Source of the DNA: Paenibacillus sp. N3.4
GTDB lineage: Bacteria > Bacillota > Bacilli > Paenibacillales > NBRC-103111
DNA length: 64,000 nt
Direction: 5' to 3'
Assembly (NCBI RefSeq): GCF_008017805.1
Contig: NZ_VRTT01000016.1
Span: 47,706 to 111,705, forward strand
This document shows, in pieces, positions 39,374 through 47,572 of the stretch (positions are counted from its first letter, which is position 1; every line of letters begins with the position of its first letter). Both the position numbers and the translations under genes were made by a program. The notes beneath the pieces are model-generated. The model worked only from the letters and a program-made list of their open reading frames with translations. It made no database searches and was not told where the DNA came from.

Positions 39374-40294
39374 CTATGATGTTCGTTTTTCCCTCACACT
39401 CAGAATAACCCCAATGATGATTATCATGCCGCCGATCAAATCAAATAGATGTAAGACTTCGTGTAAAAACAGGGTTGAGAATAACACGCCAAAGAGCGGA
39501 ACGAGGTTCATTAGCGCTACTGCAGTCCCGGAGCTGAGGTTGCGCAGTCCATAGTTATAAAGCATAAAAGCTGCTACAGAGCAAAAAATGCCAAGATAAA
39601 GCAGCATCCAGAGAGACTCCGTGCTTGGCACCTGCCATCTGGACCGTTCAATTATCGCAAGAGGAATAAAGGCAATCGTTCCTGCAATCGTCTGGTAAAA
39701 AGAAACGGTTACCATCGAATAGTTTTTGACAACTTTACGTGTGGTAAAGTTATAAGCTGCAAACACAAAGCCCGCCAGAATCAGAATCAAGTTGCCCGTC
39801 AACTGGTCAGAACTATCTCTTTGGCTGCCGCCCGAAATTTGATATACGCCGACTACTGCCATCACAATCCCCAGCACCTTCAGCCAGGAAATTTTTACGC
39901 GAAATAAAACGAACTCAAGCAGCGCTGTTATCGCCGGGTAAGAAGCGACGATTAGCGCAGCGCTCGATGCCGTTGTCATCTCCAACCCGATATTCTCCAA
40001 CGCAAAGTAAAGTGTCGTCCCCAATATTCCGCTCAGCCCCATTAATCCCATATCCTTCGGTGTGGGCCTTACAAATTCTTTTCTAGCGAGCATAATAGCT
40101 CCTAAAATAACCGAAGCAATTATAAAGCGTGCCGCCCCCAGTGTGAGAGGGGGGAAAGAATTGTAAGCAATCTTAGTCCCGACAAATGAGGTGCTCCATA
40201 GCAAAATGGCACTTGTGGCAGTGATGAAGTAAAGGCTATTGCTTTTTGGAGCCTTGGAAAGTACTACCTTCTGGCTTTCATTTGAAACATTCAT
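39374..40294 (-). CDS. EamA/DMT family transporter
   Basis: 306 residues with ten predicted membrane helices in two EamA repeats. First repeat: LLWSTSFVGTKIAYNSFPPL to VGVYQISGG. Second: NLILILAGFVFAAYNFTTRK to IGGMIIIIGVILSV. The substrate of such drug/metabolite transporters cannot be read from sequence. ATG 40294 follows GGAGGT. The upstream in-frame ATG is inside the palindromic operator region and not used. Divergent from the TrmB-type regulator. Confidence 0.88.
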   Translation of the reverse strand: MNVSNESQKVVLSKAPKSNSLYFITATSAILLWSTSFVGTKIAYNSFPPLTLGAARFIIASVILGAIMLARKEFVRPTPKDMGLMGLSGILGTTLYFALENIGLEMTTASSAALIVASYPAITALLEFVLFRVKISWLKVLGIVMAVVGVYQISGGSQRDSSDQLTGNLILILAGFVFAAYNFTTRKVVKNYSMVTVSFYQTIAGTIAFIPLAIIERSRWQVPSTESLWMLLYLGIFCSVAAFMLYNYGLRNLSSGTAVALMNLVPLFGVLFSTLFLHEVLHLFDLIGGMIIIIGVILSVREKRTS

Positions 40295-40326
40295 GTGGTA
40301 CCTCCAAAGAATTTTAAGGAATTGTT

Positions 40327-40354
40327 TATAGTAGCTACATATGTAGCTACTATA
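40327..40354 (-). promoter_or_regulatory. 28-bp perfect palindrome, probable operator of the EamA gene
   Basis: The left arm TATAGTAGCTACAT (40327-40340) is the exact reverse complement of the right arm. It lies just downstream of the putative minus-strand -10, at or after the transcript start, between the transporter and the divergent TrmB regulator. A repressor site is the natural reading. Confidence 0.7.
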
Positions 40355-40359
40355 TGAAA

Positions 40360-40388
40360 GGTATAACATTGGCAATATCTTCTGTCAA
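40360..40388 (-). promoter_or_regulatory. Putative promoter of the EamA transporter gene
   Basis: On the minus strand TTGACA (40383-40388) is 17 bp from TATACC (40360-40365, 4 of 6). The palindromic operator follows immediately. Confidence 0.55.
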
Positions 40389-40456
40389 GTGTAATAATGG
40401 AGTTCGGGGAAGCGAGCGGACCTAATTTGATTGGAGCGGAAGCTAGGAGGTTCTAA

Positions 40457-41299
40457 ATGAAATTAGAAATAATAAACATGCTGCAGGATTTGAATTTTAC
40501 TGAATATGAAGCCAAAGCGTATCTGGCGCTGCTGGATAAATCACCCTTATCGGGGTATGCGATTTCTTTGAACTCGGGCGTTCCGCGTTCTAAAGTATAT
40601 GAAGTGCTAAGCGGAATGGTGGAGCGTGGCGAAGTTATGGTCAGCCACGAAGATCCTTCCCTATACACGCCACTTCCACCGCAAGAGCTGATCCGACTGA
40701 AAAAAAGCAAAATCGAATCCTCATTCGAAGCTGCCGAAACTGCGCTTGCCCACTACTCTTATCTCTCCTTGAATCGGGAAAACATTTGGAACATTACAGG
40801 GTGCGAAGCCATCTTGAGCCGGACCGAGGAAGCTATCAACCGAGCGGCAGGGCGTGTTTTGCTGGAAATCTGGACAGAAGAAGCCAAGAAACTGGAACCG
40901 GCGCTGCGCAAGGCCGCGGAACGAGGCGTTGAGATTCTGATTGTTGTTTACGGAGAATTGGAGTTCGAATTTGCGCAGGTCTACCCGCACGATTCGAGCG
41001 AAGAGATTACACAGGAATACGGCGGCCGCTGGATTGTGGCGAGCATAGACGACCGCGAAGTGGTAGCTGGCATCGTGTCTCTTGGCACGGACAGCCGTGC
41101 GGCTTGGACTATGCATCCCGGTCTCGTCATGCCGATCACCGAGGTTATCATCCATGACTTATACATCTATGAGATTATGCAAGCACACCGCGAAACGCTG
41201 GAACAGACATTCGGACCCAATCTAATCGAACTACGAAAAAGGTATAACTTCGGGCCTTCTGGCTACAACATGGCGATGAAGCTAGGGGTGGGGAATTAG
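40457..41299 (+). CDS. TrmB family transcriptional regulator
   Basis: 280 residues. The N-terminal winged helix is NFTEYEAKAYLALL, then GYAISLNSGVPRSKVYEVLSG and VERGEVMV. The C-terminal effector domain has the PLD-like fold start (EAINRAAGRVLLEIWTEEAKKLEPAL) seen in the family. Related regulators in archaea and bacilli sense sugars. The divergent transporter and the palindrome between them suggest local control. GGAGG precedes ATG 40457. Ligand unknown. Confidence 0.87.
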   Translation: MKLEIINMLQDLNFTEYEAKAYLALLDKSPLSGYAISLNSGVPRSKVYEVLSGMVERGEVMVSHEDPSLYTPLPPQELIRLKKSKIESSFEAAETALAHYSYLSLNRENIWNITGCEAILSRTEEAINRAAGRVLLEIWTEEAKKLEPALRKAAERGVEILIVVYGELEFEFAQVYPHDSSEEITQEYGGRWIVASIDDREVVAGIVSLGTDSRAAWTMHPGLVMPITEVIIHDLYIYEIMQAHRETLEQTFGPNLIELRKRYNFGPSGYNMAMKLGVGN

Positions 41300-41376
41300 C
41301 TTAGTATGCTACTTTAACTCACCTGACACGTATTCATGTATAAGCAATTAATCACAATGAAAAGGGGCAAAGACGA

Positions 41377-43326
41377 ATGAGACCAGCTAGAAAAAGAATC
41401 GGAATCATGACGTTAGCTATAGGCTTCATCGCAGCTAGCTTGGCCAGTTCTCCTGCGCCTGCTCGAGCGGATATGGTCTGGGATCATTGGCAAAAAGCAC
41501 AGTCACTTGAAGCAAGCGGGAATAAAGGAGGGGCTGTGCCGCATTGGGAATTTTTAGCCAACCACTATGCAAGCACTGGAGAATGGGAAAATGCAGCGCT
41601 CTTCAATGGTCAGTTGGCTGCTTATTATGATGGCGTAGGCAATTATGAACGGGCAATCCCTTATTATGAAATGGAAAATAAGTATTGGGTAAAAGCCGGC
41701 AAAGATTGGGGAGCCGTGAAGCTGCAGCGTGCGGATCAAATTCGTACAACGGTTGAACTTTACCGACAAGATGATGACGTATCAGAAATGCAAGCTTTAA
41801 GCTTGCCGACAAACGGACAATTGGCGAAGTTTGAACCTGCCTATGGGACTTATTTGGGCATGTATTCGGAGCAGGACCCAAAGGTTGGCAATCTATTTAC
41901 GAAGATGCCATCGGTGTATGGCAAAAAGCATGCCATTCATCTGGCTTACGCACATTGGGGACAAGGCTTTCCTGATGTTTATGCGAAGAGAGCCAAAGAA
42001 GCGGGTGCCGCTTTGCAAATTGCTTGGGAGCCGGATGATGGATTAGATCCTGTTGCGGATGGCGCTTATTTGCGAAAATGGGCTAAGGACGCGAAGGCTT
42101 CAGGCATTCCAATTTTCTTGCGCTTTGCCGGTGAGATGAATGGCGCTTGGGTCAAATGGCATGGCAATCCTACGCAATATATCGAGAAATTTCGCATGCT
42201 GCATGATGTATTTGCCGCGGAGGCGCCGAATATTGCCATGGTATGGAGCCCCGGCGACGTTCCTGCGAATGATATCGATCCTTACTATCCGGGCGATGCT
42301 TATGTGGATTGGGTTGGTGTCAGCCTCTACATTGAGCCCTACGAAAACGGGGATCCTTCGCTGCCATCGATGGTTGCAACAAGCAATGTGGAGCGGTTAA
42401 CAAGGCTTTACAACACGTACTCCGATCGTAAACCGCTGATGTTAAGCGAGACGGGAGTTCCGCATTACGCCCACGGAGCAGGAGAGGACTTTACAGAGTG
42501 GGCCAAGCTGAACTTGCAGTGTTTATACGAGATTATGCCTTATAAATATCCGAGATTGAAAGCTATTACGTATTTTAATGTGGATCAAAAAATGGAAAAT
42601 GCCAAAAATGATTATTCCCTAAGCAGCTCTTCGGAGATCCAAAGCTACTATAGCAAACTTATTGATAATCCTTACTTGCTCTCTACTGTATCCGATTCAG
42701 CAAAGCCTTCCAATGGTAAGGGGTACGTCCCTGTTGATGCCAATCATCAAGCTTTTACAAAGCAAACCAAGCTGATTCCATTTGTGAAAATACCTGAAGT
42801 ATACATCGGTAAAATCGAGTATGTCCTAAATGGAAGACTCGTAGCGTCTCAAACGGACTTGCCTTATGGGTTGGCGTTAAAAGCGGGCGAGGTGCCGGAA
42901 GGGTCTGTGATTCAGATTCGGGTTTATAATCAATCCGGTAAGCAAGTGGCTGTGCGAACGTTTGGCTTATCCTCTCAAGTTTCTGTTCAGATTGATGAGG
43001 CAGACGTAAGCTTTGAACAAGCTCCTGTCATTGTGAATGGCGTAACCTTAACGCCGCTGCGCGCGATTTTCGAGGCTCTAGGAGCAAAGATTGACTATGA
43101 TGCGGCAACGAGAACCGTAACTGCAAGGAAGGGAAGCACTACAGTGCGCCTCACGTTGGATCAGAAGACGGTATTTGTGAATGAGAAGGCCGTACTTTTG
43201 GAGGAGCCTGCTCGACTGGTGAATGGCTTTACAGTGGCTCCTGCCCGTTTCGTTGGGGAAGCTTTTGGCGGTAAAGTGGGTTGGGACGGTGCAAGTAGAA
43301 CCGTTCAGATTGCAACAGGAAAATAA
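41377..43326 (+). CDS. Secreted GH26-like glycoside hydrolase with C-terminal stalk domain
   Basis: 649 residues. A signal peptide ends near ASSPAPARA-D. A TPR-like helical section covers about 35-130. The TIM-barrel has FLRFAGEMNGAWVKWHGNP with the probable acid/base Glu, then VDWVGVSLYIEPY and MLSETGVPHYA with the probable nucleophile Glu. From about 530 two Cu_amine_oxidN repeats follow (VNGVTLTPLRAIFEALGAKI and VNGFTVAPARFVGEAFGGKV), a probable surface-binding module. Family 26 members act on beta-mannans or mixed beta-glucans. The substrate here is open. ATG 41377 follows AAAGGGG. Confidence 0.8.
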   Translation: MRPARKRIGIMTLAIGFIAASLASSPAPARADMVWDHWQKAQSLEASGNKGGAVPHWEFLANHYASTGEWENAALFNGQLAAYYDGVGNYERAIPYYEMENKYWVKAGKDWGAVKLQRADQIRTTVELYRQDDDVSEMQALSLPTNGQLAKFEPAYGTYLGMYSEQDPKVGNLFTKMPSVYGKKHAIHLAYAHWGQGFPDVYAKRAKEAGAALQIAWEPDDGLDPVADGAYLRKWAKDAKASGIPIFLRFAGEMNGAWVKWHGNPTQYIEKFRMLHDVFAAEAPNIAMVWSPGDVPANDIDPYYPGDAYVDWVGVSLYIEPYENGDPSLPSMVATSNVERLTRLYNTYSDRKPLMLSETGVPHYAHGAGEDFTEWAKLNLQCLYEIMPYKYPRLKAITYFNVDQKMENAKNDYSLSSSSEIQSYYSKLIDNPYLLSTVSDSAKPSNGKGYVPVDANHQAFTKQTKLIPFVKIPEVYIGKIEYVLNGRLVASQTDLPYGLALKAGEVPEGSVIQIRVYNQSGKQVAVRTFGLSSQVSVQIDEADVSFEQAPVIVNGVTLTPLRAIFEALGAKIDYDAATRTVTARKGSTTVRLTLDQKTVFVNEKAVLLEEPARLVNGFTVAPARFVGEAFGGKVGWDGASRTVQIATGK

Positions 43327-43339
43327 AGAAGGCTATTAT

Positions 43340-43397
43340 AAAAAAGAAGCTGGTCCATGCGCTGACGAAATCGTCAGCCTTGAACCAGCTCTTTTTT
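43340..43397. terminator. Bidirectional terminator between convergent genes
   Basis: AAAAAAGAAGCTGGT and ACCAGCTCTTTTTT pair around an inner hairpin GCTGACGA-AAT-CGTCAGC. It serves the GH26-like gene and the minus-strand fused frame. Confidence 0.88.
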
Positions 43398-43403
43398 GAG
43401 TTT

Positions 43404-45326
43404 TTAGACAGTTTGAAGTGCCTGTTGTACTTCCTGAACAATGGATAGAGCTGCGCTACGAGCACTGGAAAATGCGCGCTCTGCCAACTCGCCTTTGCCT
43501 GTACACCCGTCCCCGCAGAAATAGAAAGGAATATTTTCGACGCGTGTAGGTAAAAGGTTATTGCTCGCGATATTTTTAACGCTGGCAACCATGGCTTTCT
43601 TCGAAACCCGCTTCACGGCCGTAACATCGCGCCAACCTGGGTAATGCCGATCGAACAATGCTTCCATTTGTAAGGTTTTTTGCTCTAGGTAGGCTTTGCG
43701 ATCGTCATCGCTATCGAAATTATCGCTGAGATAGGCGATTCCTTGCAGAAGCTGTCCGCCTTCCGGGACCAATGTATGATCCGTTGCAGATACATCGCTG
43801 ATGAATAATTTGTTGTCCATGTCGCTAATGTAGCTGAAAGGTCGAGCGACAACACGACTTAAGCCGATATCGTATACCATAACTTCAGTAGCTGTATTGG
43901 ACTCATATGGAGCAAGGAAGGGCTCCCAAGCGGATCCTTTCAGCAGTTTGACAACCTGTTGGACTGGCATTGCAAAGATGACTTTGTCAAAAGCAGCTTC
44001 GCGGTTCTTCGTTTGCAGAATGAACTTACGGTCCGCATAGCGGAGGTTTTCAACACCTTCTTGTATGGCGATTTCCCACCGTCCGGTTGTTGTCACTTTT
44101 TGCTTCAGCTGATTCGTAATAACGGCCCAACTGCCTAAGATATAATTCACAGGCTTGCTGGAAAGAAACAAATTATGGTAGTACTCGCTAATAACCGCCC
44201 CGGATACTTTCCGCGCATCTTCAGGTGTGATAAAGAAATTTGAGCATACCAGATGCTCCCATAACTCTTTAACATCTTCATCCGCGTTTGATTCGGCTAG
44301 GTAATCGGCTAACGTTGCATAATTTTTGAGGTTATGAATATTCGCAATAATGGCTGCGATCTCACCTACGAATCGCACTTTTTGAGCGGTGCTTAATAAA
44401 TCTGTCTTCAAGAGGTTAATCGCATCAAGTGGAGCCGGTGTAAGCTGGTCATGCTTGGCATAAAAAACTTTGCGTTTATCCACTTGCTTGGAGGAGAAAG
44501 AAAGTCCCAATTCCCGCTCCATGGAGGTTAGCGTATGACGATCAATTCCGTAGATGGCGTGAGCACCGTAGTTGAGGGTAAACCCTGCTTTTTCGTAAGT
44601 GAAAGCTCGCCCGCCCAGTTGTGGACTGCGTTCGAATAGTGTGCCTTCAATATGTGGATTATCAGATAAGTATGCGGCCGCTGTTAATCCTGCCAGACCT
44701 CCGCCAATAATAGCTACTTTCATTTTGTTTTCCTCCTTGGGGACTGGTTCTACCTGTAGGGGGGCATTAGGCTCTTCCGAACGAAGGCCGGCCCACAGCC
44801 AGGCTAAGTTGTTTTTCATCATGGAGAGCAAATCGGCATTGTTTTGGTTGCACCAGGTTTGGAGCGTTCCGGTGTACATGCAAGTGAGCAGTTCAATTTT
44901 TCTGGGTTCAGGCAGCCAGCGCAGCAAGCTCTCCGAGAGAGTTTCCAAATATTGCTGTTCTTCTGCTCTGACGGTTTCATTTTGCAGGGATAGTGCTTGT
45001 AAACTGCGTATTAGACGAGCTGACAAATGAATGTTGGACGCTAAGTCTAGAAATAATCGATTGATATGGCCTTCAAGGGATTGAACCTTGGAAGGGGGCT
45101 GTTTCACCCATTCTTGAATCAATTCGGTTTGCTGGCCATAAAGAGCAGAAATAATAGCATCTTTACTTTTGAAGTAATGATAAAAAGTTCCTTTGGAGGT
45201 ACTGGTCGCTGCGATGATGTCATCTACAGAAACACTTTCGTAGCCTTTTTCCATAAACATGGCCAAGGCGACTTCCATCATCACGTCACGCTTCTTGCGT
45301 GTGGTGTCTCTCATGAATTGACTCAT
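43404..45326 (-). CDS. TetR regulator fused in frame to an FAD-dependent amine oxidase/phytoene desaturase-like protein
   Basis: One open frame of 640 residues. Residues 1-195 are a TetR regulator (EVALAMFMEKGYESVSVDD, TSKGTFYHYFKSKDAI). From about 202 begins a complete FAD enzyme: MKVAIIGGGLAGLTAAAYLS, LGGRAFTYEKAGFTLNYGAH, and a C-terminal YFCGDGCTGKGELAERAFSS. The join reads LRSEEPNAPLQVEPVPKEENK. An AAGGAGG site and ATG (44723) lie exactly at the start of the enzyme, and a C6 run lies at 44759-44764. Removing one C would end TetR at TAG just before that site. This may therefore be two genes, TetR (to about 44750) and oxidoreductase (43404-44723), joined by a one-base error or a recent mutation. 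The start at 45326 follows GGAG. Substrate unknown. Confidence 0.72.
   Translation of the reverse strand: MSQFMRDTTRKKRDVMMEVALAMFMEKGYESVSVDDIIAATSTSKGTFYHYFKSKDAIISALYGQQTELIQEWVKQPPSKVQSLEGHINRLFLDLASNIHLSARLIRSLQALSLQNETVRAEEQQYLETLSESLLRWLPEPRKIELLTCMYTGTLQTWCNQNNADLLSMMKNNLAWLWAGLRSEEPNAPLQVEPVPKEENKMKVAIIGGGLAGLTAAAYLSDNPHIEGTLFERSPQLGGRAFTYEKAGFTLNYGAHAIYGIDRHTLTSMERELGLSFSSKQVDKRKVFYAKHDQLTPAPLDAINLLKTDLLSTAQKVRFVGEIAAIIANIHNLKNYATLADYLAESNADEDVKELWEHLVCSNFFITPEDARKVSGAVISEYYHNLFLSSKPVNYILGSWAVITNQLKQKVTTTGRWEIAIQEGVENLRYADRKFILQTKNREAAFDKVIFAMPVQQVVKLLKGSAWEPFLAPYESNTATEVMVYDIGLSRVVARPFSYISDMDNKLFISDVSATDHTLVPEGGQLLQGIAYLSDNFDSDDDRKAYLEQKTLQMEALFDRHYPGWRDVTAVKRVSKKAMVASVKNIASNNLLPTRVENIPFYFCGDGCTGKGELAERAFSSARSAALSIVQEVQQALQTV
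44721..44740 (-). promoter_or_regulatory. Internal ribosome binding site and start codon of the oxidoreductase
   Basis: On the minus strand AAGGAGG is followed by eight bases and ATG (44723-44721). The codon begins a complete FAD-binding enzyme, so separate translation of a 439-residue protein is likely even if the upstream frame is continuous. Confidence 0.75.
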
Positions 45327-45360
45327 CCACGCACTCCGTTCCAAACATCGATTTATTCTT

Positions 45361-45390
45361 ATTATATGAAAAAATAGACTCACAGTCTAC
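45361..45390 (-). promoter_or_regulatory. Promoter with TetR-type operator upstream of the fused frame
   Basis: On the minus strand TAGACT (45384-45389) and a perfect TATAAT (45361-45366) are 17 bp apart. The -35 is the left arm of a palindrome, TAGACT-GTG-AGTCTA (45375-45389), the form of many TetR operators. Autoregulation is the simplest reading. Confidence 0.65.
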
Positions 45391-45507
45391 ATGTTAATTA
45401 ACCAAAGTATAAATATTGAAAAGGAAAAAACTATTCTAATGATTATTTACCGTGTGGAACGGCTGTATACGGCCTATACTTTAGAGCAGATGCACGAGAA
45501 AGGATGA

Positions 45508-46578
45508 ATGCAACACTTGTTTAAAACTGATCTAGGTTGGCATTCTTTTTTTGAACAAGCCTTTGAACCTTTCCGAAAGGAAGGGTACCAAGTAGGTCGA
45601 GTGACACTGGAACATAAACATATGTACCGGGTTCAAACGGAAATTGGCGAGGCCTTAGCCGAGGTTTCGGGGAAAATGCGTCATTTGGCTGATCGACGGG
45701 AAGACTACCCTGCCGTGGGAGATTGGGTCGTTCTCTCCATTCGGGAGGAAGAGCAGCGTGCAACCGTTCACGCCATCTTGCCCCGCAGAAGTAAGTTTTC
45801 CCGCAAAGTAGCAGGTCAAGTCACGGAAGAGCAGATTGTGGCAACAAATGTGGATACTGTCTTTTTGGTAACAGCACTTAACCTTGATTTCAATGTGCGA
45901 CGTTTAGAACGATATCTTGTATTAGCCTGGGAGAGCGGCGCCAGTCCTGTAATTGTCTTGAGTAAGGCTGATTTGTGTGATAACCCGGAAGAGTTAGCCG
46001 CAGAGGTCTCCGCTGTTGCTTTTGGTGTTCCGATTCATATTATTAGTACGGCGGAAAACCGCGGCCTAGAAGAGCTTGCTGTATACATCACTAAGGGCCA
46101 AACGGTCGCGCTTTTAGGCTCTTCAGGAGTGGGAAAGTCAACCTTAGTGAATCGTATCTTTGGGGATGATAGGTTGGATACCGGAGATATTCGCACGGGT
46201 GATGACAAAGGGAAGCATACGACTACCCACCGTGAGCTGATCATGCTGCCTGGAGGCGGTATTTTAATTGACACACCGGGGATGCGAGAGCTTCAATTAT
46301 GGGATGCCCCTGAGGGGTTGAGCGCTTCCTTTCAAGATGTGGAGGCATTGGCGGAACAGTGTTTCTATCAGGATTGCGGGCATGAGAATGAGCCCAAATG
46401 TGCAGTGAAAAATGCGCTGGATGATGGAAAATTGGATAATGAGCGTTTTCGAAGCTACCGGAAGCTTCAAAAGGAGCTTGCTTATTTGGCCCGCAAAGAA
46501 GATAAGGGACTTCAGGCTGCTGAGAAAGCGAAATGGAAGAAGATTCACCAGTCTGTAAAAAGTCAGCCTCATCGTTAA
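45508..46578 (+). CDS. rsgA: Ribosome small subunit-dependent GTPase A (RsgA family)
   Basis: 356 residues. The N-terminal OB-fold has VGDWVVLS. The circularly permuted GTPase order is G4 VLSKADLC, G1 LLGSSGVGKST, G2 TTTHRE and G3 IDTPGMREL. The zinc knuckle ends CFYQDCGHENEPKCAV. It assists 30S maturation. It is longer than, and lies away from, the usual rsgA context beside prkC, so it may be the second paralog common in Paenibacillus. ATG 45508 follows GAAAGGA. Confidence 0.85.
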   Translation: MQHLFKTDLGWHSFFEQAFEPFRKEGYQVGRVTLEHKHMYRVQTEIGEALAEVSGKMRHLADRREDYPAVGDWVVLSIREEEQRATVHAILPRRSKFSRKVAGQVTEEQIVATNVDTVFLVTALNLDFNVRRLERYLVLAWESGASPVIVLSKADLCDNPEELAAEVSAVAFGVPIHIISTAENRGLEELAVYITKGQTVALLGSSGVGKSTLVNRIFGDDRLDTGDIRTGDDKGKHTTTHRELIMLPGGGILIDTPGMRELQLWDAPEGLSASFQDVEALAEQCFYQDCGHENEPKCAVKNALDDGKLDNERFRSYRKLQKELAYLARKEDKGLQAAEKAKWKKIHQSVKSQPHR

Positions 46579-46584
46579 AATCTC

Positions 46585-46764
46585 ATGGGTCGGATGAGCG
46601 ATGGGACGGACCATGAATATACAAGGGCCTTTTTACCTTTTGGCTATGGTTATGGTTTTCCTTACTACGGGTATCCGGGATATGGTTTTGGCAGACGTCG
46701 TTTCGTTAGACAAATTCTTCCGTTGGCTGGCTTTGTCGTCCTATCGTTACTGCCTTATTACTAG
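46585..46764 (+). CDS. Small Gly/Tyr-rich hypothetical protein
   Basis: 59 residues. The middle is YGYGFPYYGYPGYGFGRRRF and the end a hydrophobic ILPLAGFVVLSLLPYY. Such aromatic Gly-rich peptides resemble small spore-coat or surface proteins in Bacillales, but I cannot name a family. Start is ATG 46585 or 46594, neither with a strong ribosome site. It ends 22 bp before a good terminator, which supports it being a real gene and not read-through of rsgA. Confidence 0.5.
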   Translation: MGRMSDGTDHEYTRAFLPFGYGYGFPYYGYPGYGFGRRRFVRQILPLAGFVVLSLLPYY

Positions 46765-46786
46765 GAATCTAGGATATAAATGCTAG

Positions 46787-46821
46787 AAGTATCGTGCCTT
46801 TGGCATGATATTTCTTTTTTT
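46787..46821 (+). terminator. Intrinsic terminator after the Gly/Tyr-rich gene
   Basis: AAGTATCGTGCC and GGCATGATATTT pair on a three-base loop, then CTTTTTTT. Confidence 0.85.
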
Positions 46822-46925
46822 GCAGCTATACCATTTTAATCAGTTAATTGGATTGGATTTTTTCGTTTATTTCCGATAAAATTAAAGATAGAAGTTTGAA
46901 GAAGGTGGAGGGGACAAGCTAAGCG

Positions 46926-47276
46926 ATGAGTGATTGTATTTTTTGTAAAATAGTTGAGGGCGAGCTTCCCTCTAAAAAAGTGTATGAAGACGATGAAATT
47001 TTGGCATTTCATGATATTCAACCTGCCGCACCCATTCATGTGCTGATTATTCCCAAGAAGCATATCGCTTCATTGGACGATGCAGGGCCAGAGGATTGGG
47101 CAGTTATCGGGCACATTCAGCGTGTTGCGAAGCAAGTTGCCAGTGAATCAGGTGTCTCTGAATCAGGATACCGTGTCGTGACGAATGTTGGAGCTAACGC
47201 AGGACAAATTGTCCATCATCTTCATTATCACCTCATGGGTGGGGCTAGATTATCTCCTTTAGGTTTGCATAACTAG
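46926..47276 (+). CDS. HIT family protein (histidine triad nucleotide-binding)
   Basis: 116 residues, complete. N-terminal CIFCKIVEGELPSKKVYEDD with the zinc-type CxxC. The triad is at VHHLHYHLMGG near the C-terminus. HINT-type members hydrolyse aminoacyl- or phosphoramidate-AMP. It precedes rpsU, as commonly seen in Firmicutes. Confidence 0.93.
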   Translation: MSDCIFCKIVEGELPSKKVYEDDEILAFHDIQPAAPIHVLIIPKKHIASLDDAGPEDWAVIGHIQRVAKQVASESGVSESGYRVVTNVGANAGQIVHHLHYHLMGGARLSPLGLHN

Positions 47277-47306
47277 GGTTGTTTTTGAGAAAGCTTAGGA
47301 TTCCGA

Positions 47307-47335
47307 TTGACACTCTAATTACTATAACCTATAAT
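47307..47335 (+). promoter_or_regulatory. Consensus sigma-A promoter of rpsU
   Basis: TTGACA (47307-47312), 17 bp, TATAAT (47330-47335): a perfect match in both hexamers and spacing. It starts transcription about 45-50 bp before the TTG start codon of rpsU. Confidence 0.9.
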
Positions 47336-47390
47336 GAGATTTGATGAACCGTTTTATCTTAGATGGTCTGTTCGGAGGGAGGGAAAACTG

Positions 47391-47564
47391 TTGTCAGAAA
47401 CTCGAGTTCGTAAGAACGAAACTATAGATGCTGCACTTCGTCGCTTTAAGCGTTCCATCGCTAAGGATGGCATTCTAGCAGAGGTTAAAAAACGTAAACA
47501 TTATGACAAGCCTAGCGTTAAGCGTAAGCTTAAATCTGAGGCTGCTCGGAAGAGAAAGTTCTAG
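47391..47564 (+). CDS. rpsU: 30S ribosomal protein S21
   Basis: 57 residues: [20 protein letters not shown] through SEAARKRKF, the full S21. The start is TTG 47391 after GGAGGGAGGG. A longer in-frame ATG at 47334 overlaps the -10 of the promoter and is excluded. It is followed eight bases later by yqeY. Confidence 0.96.
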   Translation: MSETRVRKNETIDAALRRFKRSIAKDGILAEVKKRKHYDKPSVKRKLKSEAARKRKF

Positions 47565-47572
47565 GAGGCAAC

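Noticed and set aside
47334..47390. N-terminal extension of S21
   Set aside because: It begins inside the consensus -10 of the rpsU promoter. TTG 47391 has the ribosome site and gives the standard protein length.
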